Origin: Caulobacteraceae bacterium
GTDB lineage: Bacteria > Pseudomonadota > Alphaproteobacteria > Caulobacterales > Caulobacteraceae
Assembly (NCBI GenBank): GCA_947479185.1
Contig: CANJYY010000012.1
Coordinates: forward strand, 1 to 16,958
DNA: 16,958 nucleotides
Reading direction: 5' to 3'
Part shown: one piece after another, positions 6,142 through 13,570 of the stretch
Layout: each line of letters starts with the position of its first letter
How positions within the stretch are numbered: the first letter of the stretch is position 1
The notes under the pieces: model-generated
The model's input: the letters and a program-made list of their open reading frames with translations, nothing else
Told to the model about the DNA's origin: nothing
Database searches by the model: none
Made by a program: the position numbers and the translations under genes

Positions 6142-6543
6142 CTAGACGATCGACGAAATCAGCAGGGCCGCGACGAGGAACACATAGGCGCACCAGGTCA
6201 TGGTCATGCCCAGCGCGCGCGGGATCGAGGTGCCGACGCTGTTGTACAGGCCGACCGCATGGGTCACCCTCCCGGCGAACAGAATGAAACCGGCGATATG
6301 GATCAGCAGCGGCGTGGCGCCCGAAAGGTCCAGCACGATCAGGCCGGCGACGCCGATCGGCACATACTCGGCGGCGTTGCCGAAGGCGCGGATGGCCTGG
6401 GCCAGTTCCGGAATGCCCTCGTCGCCGAGGAACACCTTGTGCTTGTTGCGCAGCCGTACGACCAGCAGCGACAGCACCAGCATCAGGAGGACATGCAGCC
6501 CGACCCAGAGGGCCGAAGCATGTCCCGGATTGACGACGTCCAT
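6142..6543 (-). CDS. MAPEG family membrane protein
   Basis: A 133-aa integral membrane protein of the MAPEG family. It shows four hydrophobic segments (about 9-29, 60-75, 77-93, 112-131) and the family block RNKHKVFLGDEG...ELAQAIRAFGNAAEYVP (32-62). Eukaryotic members are glutathione-dependent enzymes of eicosanoid metabolism and detoxification; bacterial ones are small inner-membrane proteins, often of unknown substrate, some with glutathione transferase activity. A GGAGAGAGA ribosome binding site 5 nt before the ATG supports the start. It lies 82 bp after the MCP stop on the same strand, with a GC hairpin between, so it may have its own promoter, although I could not identify one. Two REP-like palindromes follow its stop. 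Confidence 0.88.
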   Translation of the reverse strand: MDVVNPGHASALWVGLHVLLMLVLSLLVVRLRNKHKVFLGDEGIPELAQAIRAFGNAAEYVPIGVAGLIVLDLSGATPLLIHIAGFILFAGRVTHAVGLYNSVGTSIPRALGMTMTWCAYVFLVAALLISSIV

Positions 6544-6582
6544 CCCGGTCTCTCTCCGTTACGCGGCTGGGCGGCGATAGGG

Positions 6583-6603
6583 GCGCCGTTTGTCGCCCGG
6601 CGC
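6583..6603 (-). terminator. GC hairpin downstream of the chemotaxis receptor gene
   Basis: GCGCCG (6583-6588) and CGGCGC (6598-6603) are perfect complements around a 9-nt loop, beginning 23 nt after the MCP stop in the direction of transcription. There is no T-tract, so this is a weak intrinsic terminator candidate or a Rho-adjacent stem. Confidence 0.3.
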
Positions 6604-6625
6604 AACCTCACTCATCCCGAACGGG

Positions 6626-8962
6626 TCAGAACTCCATCCAGTCGTCCTGGCCGGGCGCGGCGGCGGCGGCGGCGCGGCCGGAGGCGTGGGCAAGCCGACG
6701 CGGGGCGGGCCGTGACTCCGGGGGCGGCGACGATGCGGGCGGCGCGACCGGGGTCTTGACCACGGTGACGCGGGCCGTCTCGCCGATGCGGAAGCGAGCG
6801 ACCAGCGCAGCAAGGGCGGCGGCTTCACTGGCCAGGGAGTGGCTGGCCGCCGTGGACTGCTCGACCATGGCCGCGTTCTGCTGCGTCACCTGATCCATCT
6901 GATTCATGGCGGTGTTCACCTCGGCCAGGCCGGTGGACTGCTCATGCGCCGAAGCGGCGATCTCGGTCACCAGGCCATTGATCTCGGCCACTTCGGAAAC
7001 AATGCGGCGGAGCGCTTCGCCGGTCTGGCCGACCAACCCGACGCCCTGCCCCACCTGCTCGGAACTGGAGACGATCAGGGCCTTGATCTCCTTGGCCGCT
7101 TCCGCCGAGCGCTGGGCCAGGGCCCGCACCTCCTGGGCGACGACCGCGAAGCCCCTGCCCGCATCGCCGGCCCGGGCCGCTTCCACGCCGGCGTTCAGGG
7201 CCAGCAGGTTGGTCTGGAAGGCGATCTCGTCGATCACGGCGGTGATCTGGCCGATCTCGGCGGAGGAGCGTTCGATCTCCTGCATCGCCGAGACGGCGCG
7301 GTCGACGACCTGCCCGCTCCTGACCGCGCCGTCGCGCGTGCGGTCGACGGCCCTCTTGGCCTCGTTCGCCCCCTCCGCCGAGCGGCGGACCGTGGCCGTA
7401 ATCTCGTCGAGCGCCGCAGCGGTCTCCTCAAGACTCGCCGCCTGTTGTTCGGTGCGCCGCGACAGATCGTCGGCGGCATGGCTGATCTCGTCGGTGGTCG
7501 ACCGGATCCCGGCCGCATTGCCGACGATGATCGTCATCGCCTTCTCAAGCCGCCCCATGGCCGCGTTGAAATCGTCCCGCAGCTTGCGATACTCGGCCGG
7601 GAAGCTGTCTGACAGCCGGACCGTCAGGTCGCCGCCGGCAAGCTTCTCCAGCCCGTCTCCGACCGCGGCCATCACCTGCTCCTGCGATTCGGCGTTGGCG
7701 CGCTGCATCGCCTCGTTGCGCGTCCGCTCTGCCTCGGCCTCGGCCCGCGCCCGCTCCTCGTCGGTGCGGAGCCGCCCCGTCTCGGCCAGGTCGTGGCGGA
7801 ACCCTTCCAGGGCACGGGCGATGCCGCCGATTTCGTCCTGCAACGCCGTGCCGCGGATCGCCTCGCCGTAGCGCCCCGCGCTCAGGGCGTTGACCGAGTC
7901 GGTGATGCGGGCGAGCGGCCGGCGCACGATGGCGTTGGTCATGGCCAGCAGCGAAGCCAGGACCAGGCCCAGGATCGCCAGACCGCCGATCATCAGCGCC
8001 AGCGCCATACGGTTGGCGGGGCCGTCGATCGCCGAGACCGGGATGTCGGTCACAAGGCTCCAGCGACCGTCGACGCCGGGCACCGTCGCCGGCGTGAACA
8101 AGCGGCTGACCTGTCGTCCGCCCGGATCGCGCAAGCCGGCGATGACATGCGCCTCGCCACCGGCCAGCAAGGCCTTCAGCTCTGCCACCCCCTCACCCGC
8201 GTAGGGCTTTGTCCGCTGGGATACATCCGGGTGCGACACCCAGTTGCCGCCGGGCGAGACGAGCATCACAGTGCCCTCGCCGAATGGCCTCATCTCGCCG
8301 AGCATGCGCGCAAGGTCATCGAGCGCCACGTCGACGCCGGCCACGCCAATCACCTTGCCACCCGAGACAATCGGATAGGTGATCGAGGTCATCAGCACCG
8401 CCTTGCCCTCGACCGTGTCGGTGTAGGGCTCGATCAGCGCCGGCTTGCCGCTTTCGAAGGAGCTTCTGTAGTACCCCTCCGCGTAGTCCGCCGGTTCTGT
8501 CGGCTCGGAGACGATCGAGCCATCGGCGCGGCGCACCCAGAAGGGCGCGAAATTGCCGGCGCTGTTGCTGCCCGGGACGGAAGCGCCCGCAAGAGCGGCG
8601 TCCTGGCCGTCCCAGGCGCCCGGCGCGATCATGAACCAGCTGTCCAGCACGATCGGGGAGAGGGTCGCGGCGGGCTTGGCCATCGCCCTGGCGGTCGCGC
8701 GATCGCGCAGGCCGGCCTCGTGCGCGGCGCCGAGATCGGCGGCAAGAGTCTTCACGCCGCCAGAGATTTCACCCAGCCGGGTCTCGACGCGCGATGCGGC
8801 TTGCTGACCCAAGGCCGAGGCATAGTCCGCGGACAGGTCCCTGGCGACAGATCGCGTGTACTGGGAGACTGAAAAAGCTGCGATCAGGAGCAAAAAGCCG
8901 ACCACAATACCGGCCGCCGCAAGCATCTTTCCCGCGACCGACATACGCTGGAACGCCTGCAT
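6626..8962 (-). CDS. Methyl-accepting chemotaxis protein with dCache sensor
   Basis: A 778-aa transmembrane chemoreceptor. Order: TM1 (about 13-31), periplasmic double-Cache sensor (about 40-312), TM2 (about 317-341), HAMP (about 341-395), a charged coiled coil (395-430), a second HAMP-like unit (about 430-482) and the methyl-accepting signalling domain (about 485-727) with the conserved hairpin tip around DEIAFQTNLLALNAGVEAARAG (578-599). A Pro/Ala-rich linker (728-772) ends in DWMEF, matching the xWxxF pentapeptide that tethers CheR and CheB or CheD. Conserved cache features include SFESGKPALIEPYTD and ITYPIVSGGKVIGVAGVDV; the ligand is not readable. A GAGGGGA ribosome binding site lies about 6 nt before the ATG. 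No chemotaxis genes adjoin it, so it is an orphan receptor served by a CheA/CheW set elsewhere. Confidence 0.95.
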   Translation of the reverse strand: MQAFQRMSVAGKMLAAAGIVVGFLLLIAAFSVSQYTRSVARDLSADYASALGQQAASRVETRLGEISGGVKTLAADLGAAHEAGLRDRATARAMAKPAATLSPIVLDSWFMIAPGAWDGQDAALAGASVPGSNSAGNFAPFWVRRADGSIVSEPTEPADYAEGYYRSSFESGKPALIEPYTDTVEGKAVLMTSITYPIVSGGKVIGVAGVDVALDDLARMLGEMRPFGEGTVMLVSPGGNWVSHPDVSQRTKPYAGEGVAELKALLAGGEAHVIAGLRDPGGRQVSRLFTPATVPGVDGRWSLVTDIPVSAIDGPANRMALALMIGGLAILGLVLASLLAMTNAIVRRPLARITDSVNALSAGRYGEAIRGTALQDEIGGIARALEGFRHDLAETGRLRTDEERARAEAEAERTRNEAMQRANAESQEQVMAAVGDGLEKLAGGDLTVRLSDSFPAEYRKLRDDFNAAMGRLEKAMTIIVGNAAGIRSTTDEISHAADDLSRRTEQQAASLEETAAALDEITATVRRSAEGANEAKRAVDRTRDGAVRSGQVVDRAVSAMQEIERSSAEIGQITAVIDEIAFQTNLLALNAGVEAARAGDAGRGFAVVAQEVRALAQRSAEAAKEIKALIVSSSEQVGQGVGLVGQTGEALRRIVSEVAEINGLVTEIAASAHEQSTGLAEVNTAMNQMDQVTQQNAAMVEQSTAASHSLASEAAALAALVARFRIGETARVTVVKTPVAPPASSPPPESRPAPRRLAHASGRAAAAAAPGQDDWMEF

Positions 8963-9035
8963 TATCTTTCCCCTCGGGAAGTCCCAGTCCTTCCGATAGG
9001 TTAGTCATGCTTAACAGGGTGTTTCTGCTAGACCG

Positions 9036-10865
9036 TCAGATCTCGCGGCCCACGGGATAGAGCAGGTAGTGGTCGTCGAAATAGGGCGTGCGTTCGTAGA
9101 ACCAGCCCAGCCGGGCGTCCGGGTCCGCGGCGAAGGCCGGATCCGCCGCCAGCTTCGCCTCGAACGCGGCCTTCAGCGCCGGATCGGCGGCCAGCATCCG
9201 CTCGGCCAGCGGCGCGATGGCGTAGCCCTCGATGTACTCGACCCGGTTCAGCACCTCGGGGATCATGCCCCAGGCGAAGAAGCTCTCCGACGACTGCGGC
9301 TCCAGCAGCAGCACGACCACGTCGCCGAGCGGCTGGTCGGTCGGCACCCGCACCGAGCCCGGCGGGAAGACCCAGTGGCGCGGCTCCGGCGTGACCGTCT
9401 CGACGGAAATCGCGACGTGGGCCTCGTTGGTCGCGGTCGCCACCTTCGGCGCGTGCAGGCGAAGCATCTCGATCGGCACGGTTCGCGCCGCGGTCAGGGT
9501 CTCCATGACCACGCCATGGATGCGCAGACGCTCGATCAGGTCCTTGCGGTAGCCGGGGATCCAGTAGGCCGTCGGGCGCTTCAGCTGCAGCGTCGGGCGC
9601 GAGCCGTAGAACGGCATCATCCACGGCTGCGGGTCCGGCTTGCCGAGCCAGCGGATTTCCGAGCCCCCCGAGGCCGGGCTGTCGTAGCGCTCGAACAGGA
9701 TGCCCTTGAAGGCGCGGGTCGAGGCCGGCGCGTCCATGGAGACGAAGTTGGCCGGGATCTCCGCCGGCCGCAGGGCGCTGTCCCGGCCGATCGCGGCGCG
9801 CAGGTCGCCCCCTTTGGCCGCCAGCAGGCGCAGGGCCTCCTCGAGGAAGACATAGGTCCCCAGAACCCGCTGCTCATGGGGCTTTAGGCTGTGGTTCTCG
9901 ATCAGGATGGTCGGGACGTGGGCCGCCGAGCCCCAGCCGTTGGAGAACCGTTCGCCGAGCCCGCCGTCGCTGAGACCCTTCTTCGGGTCGCGGTCGTCGA
10001 TGGCGAACACCAGTTCGCCGGGGATGTGCCCCTGGGCCTCCAGCGCGGCGTTGATCGCCGGCTTGAAGGTCGCGTCGAGCCAGGCCGCGATGGCCGGCGA
10101 GCGGGACCAGGCGCCGTCCTCGCCGTTGTAGCCGTAGGTCACGTCGTACTGGTAGTCGATGCCGTCGGTCACATGGACGTCGACGTAGAGGTCGGGCCGG
10201 TACTTGACGATCAGCGCCCGCACCGCCTGCATCTCCGGCTGGTCGAGCTTCATGTAGTCGCGGTTGAGGTTCTGGTTGGTCGCCGTGTTGCGCCAGCCCT
10301 GGATGCGCGGTCCGCGCTGGTTCGGGCGCGAATAGGGGCCGGCCCGCTCATGACCGTCGACCGACAGGATCGGGATCAGGATCAGGTTGACCCGGTCGAG
10401 CAGCCCGTCCTTGCCGTAGAAGGCGATGTCACGCAGCAGCATCATGCCCGCGTCCTTGCCGTCGATCTCGCCCGGGTGGATGCCGGCCTGGACCATCAGC
10501 ACCGGCTTCTTCGGATCGAAGGCCTTGCCGTCCTTGCTGGCGATCACCGCGTAGATCGGCCGCCCCTGCGGCGAGACGCCGAACTGCTCGATCCGGATCA
10601 GCTTCGAGGCCTTGTCGAGCCGGTCGAACCAGGCGCGGGTGTCGGCGTAGTCCGGACTGAAGTCGTGCGCCGGATCCTGTTCGAAGGCGCTGGCCCAGGG
10701 GTCGGACGCAGGACGCAGCAGCGCCTTGCTGGCGCCGTCCCAGGCGAGCGCGGGCGGCAGGAACGGCTGGTCCCAGGGTTTGGCGTTGGGAATCGCGGCG
10801 GACTGGGACATGGCGGGACTCGACGACAGGGCCGCGAGCGCGGCGATAAGGAGAAACGGGCGCAT
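9036..10865 (-). CDS. Secreted M14 family zinc carboxypeptidase
   Basis: A 609-aa protein with a Sec signal peptide (MRPFLLIAALAALSSSPAMS, probable cleavage near residue 20) and a carboxypeptidase A-like domain (about 70-350). Zinc ligands are visible as AGIHPGE (His130, Glu133) and YVDVHVTDG (His231). LNRDY (Asn201, Arg202) matches the substrate-carboxylate site, and PTILIENHSL (Glu323) supplies the catalytic glutamate. The protein is expected to trim C-terminal residues from peptides in the periplasm or outside the cell. About 255 further residues (355-609) form a C-terminal region I cannot assign; it is rich in beta-type segments. It lies 43 nt after a small conserved gene and 73 nt before the MCP gene on the same strand. 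The start is the ATG of the signal peptide; no strong ribosome binding site is visible. Confidence 0.92.
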   Translation of the reverse strand: MRPFLLIAALAALSSSPAMSQSAAIPNAKPWDQPFLPPALAWDGASKALLRPASDPWASAFEQDPAHDFSPDYADTRAWFDRLDKASKLIRIEQFGVSPQGRPIYAVIASKDGKAFDPKKPVLMVQAGIHPGEIDGKDAGMMLLRDIAFYGKDGLLDRVNLILIPILSVDGHERAGPYSRPNQRGPRIQGWRNTATNQNLNRDYMKLDQPEMQAVRALIVKYRPDLYVDVHVTDGIDYQYDVTYGYNGEDGAWSRSPAIAAWLDATFKPAINAALEAQGHIPGELVFAIDDRDPKKGLSDGGLGERFSNGWGSAAHVPTILIENHSLKPHEQRVLGTYVFLEEALRLLAAKGGDLRAAIGRDSALRPAEIPANFVSMDAPASTRAFKGILFERYDSPASGGSEIRWLGKPDPQPWMMPFYGSRPTLQLKRPTAYWIPGYRKDLIERLRIHGVVMETLTAARTVPIEMLRLHAPKVATATNEAHVAISVETVTPEPRHWVFPPGSVRVPTDQPLGDVVVLLLEPQSSESFFAWGMIPEVLNRVEYIEGYAIAPLAERMLAADPALKAAFEAKLAADPAFAADPDARLGWFYERTPYFDDHYLLYPVGREI

Positions 10866-10892
10866 GGGCGAGAGTCCTCGACCGTTCGCTTA

Positions 10893-10905
10893 GCCTTGGC
10901 AAGGC
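10893..10905. repeat. Short perfect palindrome after the 92-aa gene
   Basis: GCCTTGGCAAGGC can form a 5-bp stem (GCCTT/AAGGC) with a GGC loop. It sits 3 nt beyond the stop codon of the 92-aa gene and 27 nt before the M14 peptidase start on the minus strand. It is a possible attenuating hairpin; the stem is short and no T-run follows. Confidence 0.3.
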
Positions 10906-10908
10906 GCC

Positions 10909-11187
10909 TCACGAGGGATGCAGGACGACCTCGACCCCGGGCACCAGCTCTGCCTGCAGGCGGCCCCGCAGGATTTCTCCGGTCTTCCTGAAGGCCGGCT
11001 CGGCGGCCGGCGTGGCAAATCCGGATCGCGCCGGATCGTCCCGGTTCAATAGGCCGTCGAACGCCGCCACCCAGGTGTCGAGGGCCGCGACCAGACCGTC
11101 GGAGAGCCCCAGGTCACGAGGATCGATGCCCCCCATTTCGACCTCGCCATCGCCCCACCAGAGCGGGAAGCACTGGTAGTCCGGCAT
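10909..11187 (-). CDS. Conserved hypothetical protein (92 aa)
   Basis: A 92-aa soluble protein without signal peptide or membrane helix. The N-terminus reads MPDYQCFPLWWGDGEVEMGGIDPRD-LGLS, then a helix with LDTWVAAFDGLLNRDDPARSGF, and a C-terminal segment FRKTGEILRGRLQAELVP. The pattern of YxCFPLW, IDPxxL, xxWxxxFDxxLNxxDPxxSGF and a C-terminal helix before ELxxxxxV resembles a widespread family of small uncharacterised cytosolic proteins that I recognise by shape but cannot name. It starts 29 nt after the ubiD stop with no clear ribosome binding site, so it may be translated from the ubiD transcript. No function is proposed. Confidence 0.75.
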   Translation of the reverse strand: MPDYQCFPLWWGDGEVEMGGIDPRDLGLSDGLVAALDTWVAAFDGLLNRDDPARSGFATPAAEPAFRKTGEILRGRLQAELVPGVEVVLHPS

Positions 11188-11216
11188 CAGCCGGATCGAG
11201 CGGGTCGGCAGCCGTC

Positions 11217-12746
11217 TTATTTCCAGATCGGCTTGCCGTCACCCGGCAGCCCGAGCTTGCCCCAGATCTCGCTGACCCGGTCGACGACATCCTGGTCCAT
11301 CCGGATCTGTTCGCCCCACTCGCGGTGGGTCTCGGGCGGCAGCTTGTTGGTGGCGTCGAGGCCGATCTTGCTGCCGAGGCCGCTCTCGGGGCTGGCGAAG
11401 TCGAGGTAGTCGATCGGGGTGTTCTCAATGACGGTGATGTCGCGCGCCGGATCCATCCGTGTGCTGAGCGCCCACATGACGTCCTTCCAGTCGCGGGCGT
11501 TGATGTCGTCGTCCACGATGATCACCCACTTGGTGTACATGAACTGGCGCAGGTAGCTCCAGACGCCGAGCATGATGCGCTTGGCGTGGCCCGGGTAGGC
11601 CTTCTTCATCGACACCACGGCGATGCGGTAGCTGCAGCCCTCGGGCGGCAGCCAGAAGTCGACCACCTCGGGGAACTGCTGCTGGAACAGCGGAATGAAC
11701 ACCTCGTTGAGCGCCTCGCCGAGAACGCTGGGCTCGTCCGGCGGCCGGCCGGTGAAGGTGGTGTGGTAGATGGCGTCCTTGCGCATGGTGATCGCGCTGA
11801 CCTTGAACACCGGAAACTTCTCGACGCTGTTGTAGTAGCCGGTGTGGTCGCCGTAGGGACCCTCGTCCTCGAACTCGTCGAGCAGGACGTGGCCCTCGAT
11901 GACGATCTCGGCCTGGGCAGGGACCATCAGCGGCACCGTCTTGGCCGGCACCAGATCGACCTTGGACCCCCGCAGCAGGCCGGCGAACTGGTACTCCGAC
12001 AGGGTGTCGGGCACCGGTGTCACGGCGGCCAGGATCACGCCCGGATCGGCGCCGATCACCGCGCAGGCGGGCAGCGGGTCGCGGCGGCCGGCCTTCTTGT
12101 GCCGGCCGTAGTGCTGGGCCCCGCCGCGGTGGGCCAGCCAGCGCATGATCGCCCGGTCCTTGCCCAGCACCTGCATGCGGTAGATGCCGAGGTTGAAGTC
12201 GTCTTCCTTGGAGTCCGACGGCCCCTTGGTGACAATCAGCGGCCAGGTGATCAGCGGCGCGGGCTCGCCCGGCCAGCAGGTCTGGACCGGCAGCTTCGTC
12301 AGGTCGATCTGGTCGCCCTTGAAGACAATTTCCTGCACCGGCGCCTTTTTCACGACCTTCGGCCGCATCGACATCACGGTCTGCGCCAGCGGCAGCAGCT
12401 CCATGGCGTCCTTGATGCCGCGCGGCGGTTCGGGCTGGCGCAGGAAGGCCAGCAGCTCGCCGACCTCGCGCAGTTCGCCGGCCGTGGTGCGCGGCTCGCC
12501 GCCGAGCGTGACGCCCAGCGCCACCCGCTTCACCGTGCCGAACAGGTTGGCCAGGCAGGGCATCGGCGAGATCGTGCCGTCTTCCATCACCGGCTTCTCG
12601 AACAGCACCGCCGGGCCGCCCGTGGCCAGCAGCCGGGTGCAGATCTCGGTCATCTCGAGCACGGTCGAGACCGGCTCGGTGACCCGCACCAGTTCGCCGT
12701 CCGCTTCCAGCTTGGCGATGAAGTCCCGCAGCGACCGATAGGCCAA
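11217..12746 (-). CDS. ubiD: UbiD, 4-hydroxy-3-polyprenylbenzoate decarboxylase
   Basis: A 509-aa protein counted from a TTG at 12746; E. coli UbiD is 497 aa. It decarboxylates 4-hydroxy-3-polyprenylbenzoate to 2-polyprenylphenol in ubiquinone synthesis, using prenylated FMN made by UbiX and Mn2+. Diagnostic blocks are [20 protein letters not shown] (184-203), [26 protein letters not shown] (with the Asp that aligns to the UbiD proton donor), [55 protein letters not shown] and [20 protein letters not shown]. The open frame extends 36 codons further, but those residues are unlike UbiD and would run through the promoter and the antitoxin operator; TTG with AGGAG 7 nt away is the better start. 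ubiX is not in the window. Confidence 0.94.
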   Translation of the reverse strand: MAYRSLRDFIAKLEADGELVRVTEPVSTVLEMTEICTRLLATGGPAVLFEKPVMEDGTISPMPCLANLFGTVKRVALGVTLGGEPRTTAGELREVGELLAFLRQPEPPRGIKDAMELLPLAQTVMSMRPKVVKKAPVQEIVFKGDQIDLTKLPVQTCWPGEPAPLITWPLIVTKGPSDSKEDDFNLGIYRMQVLGKDRAIMRWLAHRGGAQHYGRHKKAGRRDPLPACAVIGADPGVILAAVTPVPDTLSEYQFAGLLRGSKVDLVPAKTVPLMVPAQAEIVIEGHVLLDEFEDEGPYGDHTGYYNSVEKFPVFKVSAITMRKDAIYHTTFTGRPPDEPSVLGEALNEVFIPLFQQQFPEVVDFWLPPEGCSYRIAVVSMKKAYPGHAKRIMLGVWSYLRQFMYTKWVIIVDDDINARDWKDVMWALSTRMDPARDITVIENTPIDYLDFASPESGLGSKIGLDATNKLPPETHREWGEQIRMDQDVVDRVSEIWGKLGLPGDGKPIWK

Positions 12747-12753
12747 GGTGTTG

Positions 12754-12758
12754 CTCCT
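12754..12758 (-). promoter_or_regulatory. Ribosome binding site fixing the TTG start of ubiD
   Basis: AGGAG on the minus strand, 7 nt before the TTG at 12746 that begins TTG-GCC-TAT-CGG. Upstream in-frame ATG codons have no such site. Confidence 0.75.
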
Positions 12759-12772
12759 GTTACGCGCGGCGG

Positions 12773-12801
12773 AAGCTAGGGCGACAGGCGGGCCGTGTGA
12801 A
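12773..12801 (-). promoter_or_regulatory. Promoter of ubiD
   Basis: On the minus strand TTCACA (12801-12796, 5 of 6 to TTGACA) and TAGCTT (12778-12773) are spaced by exactly 17 bp. Transcription would begin near 12766, giving a leader of about 20 nt that contains the AGGAG site. Confidence 0.5.
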
Positions 12802-12804
12802 GTG

Positions 12805-12833
12805 TTGGTGTTTCGAGCCGTGTGGACTAGCTT
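12805..12833 (+). promoter_or_regulatory. Promoter of the antitoxin-toxin pair
   Basis: TTGGTG (12805-12810) and TAGCTT (12828-12833), 17 bp apart, point towards the antitoxin. The -10 hexamer is identical to that of ubiD. It lies inside the operator palindrome, and the predicted start point (about 12840) coincides with the antitoxin ATG, implying a leaderless transcript. Confidence 0.5.
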
Positions 12834-12841
12834 AGTCCACA
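12821..12841. promoter_or_regulatory. Perfect inverted repeat, probable antitoxin operator
   Basis: TGTGGACTA (12821-12829), spacer GCT, TAGTCCACA (12833-12841): two perfect 9-bp arms. It covers the -10 box and the first base of the antitoxin start codon. Phd/YefM and VapB antitoxins repress their own operons by binding palindromes placed like this, so it is the likely autoregulatory site. Confidence 0.7.
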
Positions 12842-13122
12842 TGAGGCAGGTCAACGTCCATCAGGCCAAGACGCAGCTTTCGCAGCTTCTCGCGGACGTC
12901 GAGGCCGGTGAGGTCATCGTCATCGCCAGGGCCGGCAAGCCCATCGCGCGGCTGACGGCCGAACCCGTTGAGCGAAAGGTGCTTCGCCAACCGGGCGCGA
13001 TGAAGGGTGAGTTCGTCTGGGATGAAGAGGCGTGGAACGCCGGCGACGCCGAAATTCTCGAGATGTTCGAGGACTCGATCAACGCGCCGCTGTTTCCGCC
13101 AGAGGGCGACAAGGCGTCTTGA
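12841..13122 (+). CDS. Phd/YefM-type antitoxin of a VapBC-like module
   Basis: A 93-aa antitoxin starting at the ATG at 12841. The N-terminal Phd fold is plain: [20 protein letters not shown] followed by [20 protein letters not shown] (DNA-binding and dimerisation part, residues 1-41). The C-terminal half ([32 protein letters not shown]) is the region that normally wraps round a PIN toxin. The tail [13 protein letters not shown] is longer than in common members. There is no Shine-Dalgarno; promoter spacing suggests a leaderless mRNA, and an inverted repeat covers the start. The stop overlaps the toxin TTG. It should neutralise the adjacent VapC and repress the operon. Upstream in-frame codons run through the promoter and are not used. 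Confidence 0.9.
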   Translation: MRQVNVHQAKTQLSQLLADVEAGEVIVIARAGKPIARLTAEPVERKVLRQPGAMKGEFVWDEEAWNAGDAEILEMFEDSINAPLFPPEGDKAS

Positions 13123-13499
13123 GCGGCCTGATCCTCGACAGCAATGCCCTGATCTGGTGGCTCGAGGACGCGCCGCGGATCAGACGCTCCGAGGCGGCGG
13201 ACCGCATCGCCACCGATCCGCTGGTGATGGTCAGCATCGTCACGCCCTGGGAACTGTGGATCAAGGCCGCGTCAGGCCGGATCGGACTGCCGGGCCGGTT
13301 CAATGATCGACTTCCGGACCTCGGTCTGGAGATCATCTCGCCGACCCTCCGCGATGCGCGGCTCGCCACCGCCCTGCCGCCGATCCACAAGGACCCCTTC
13401 GACCGCATGATCGTGGCCCAGGCGCTGAACCGGGGGGCCGTCATCGTCACCGGCGACAGGACGCTCGGCGAGTACGGCGTCGAGGTCATTCTGGTCTAG
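13119..13499 (+). CDS. vapC: VapC-type PIN domain toxin
   Basis: A 126-aa PIN-domain ribonuclease starting at a TTG (13119-13121) that overlaps the antitoxin stop TGA (13120-13122). Acidic active-site residues are in place: LILDSNALIWWL (Asp7), TPWELWIKAASGRI (Glu45), HKDPFDRMIVAQAL (Asp95) and VTGDRTLGEYGVEVI (Asp113). The HxDPFDR and TxDxxxxxYG motifs identify the COG3744-like VapC branch that pairs with Phd-type antitoxins. Such toxins cleave tRNA or rRNA when released from the antitoxin. The first Asp usually follows close on the start, which supports the TTG; AAGG 4 nt upstream is a weak ribosome binding site and coupling to antitoxin translation is likely. All four catalytic acids are intact, so the toxin is probably active. 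Confidence 0.92.
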   Translation: MSGLILDSNALIWWLEDAPRIRRSEAADRIATDPLVMVSIVTPWELWIKAASGRIGLPGRFNDRLPDLGLEIISPTLRDARLATALPPIHKDPFDRMIVAQALNRGAVIVTGDRTLGEYGVEVILV

Positions 13500-13526
13500 C
13501 GGCCGCATGTGAGGCTCTTGCCCCGA

Positions 13527-13551
13527 GCGACCCCGGGGCTCGCCGGGTCGC
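13527..13551. terminator. Hairpin between the convergent vapC and Pr6Pr genes
   Basis: GCGACCC (13527-13533) pairs perfectly with GGGTCGC (13545-13551); two further G-C pairs (13535-13536 with 13543-13544) extend it past a bulged C. It lies in the 71-bp gap between two convergent genes, where a bidirectional terminator is expected. There is no T-tract. Confidence 0.4.
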
Positions 13552-13570
13552 GGCTGGCGGTTGCTCCCGC

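Noticed and set aside
9001..9014. CtrA-like site TTAG-N6-TTAA upstream of the chemoreceptor
   Set aside because: The accepted CtrA site is TTAA-N7-TTAA; here one half is imperfect and the spacer is 6, so it is not convincing without binding data.
11325..12779. Long plus-strand open frame opposite ubiD
   Set aside because: Shadow of ubiD; no motif, and the true coding frame has unmistakable UbiD blocks.
12747..12854. N-terminal extension of ubiD to an ATG at 12854
   Set aside because: The extra 36 residues would be read through the ubiD promoter and the antitoxin operator and do not resemble UbiD; the TTG at 12746 has AGGAG 7 nt away.
12821..13499. Toxin-antitoxin module as part of a mobile island
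   Set aside because: No integrase, transposase, tRNA or direct repeats flank it, and base composition matches the neighbours.
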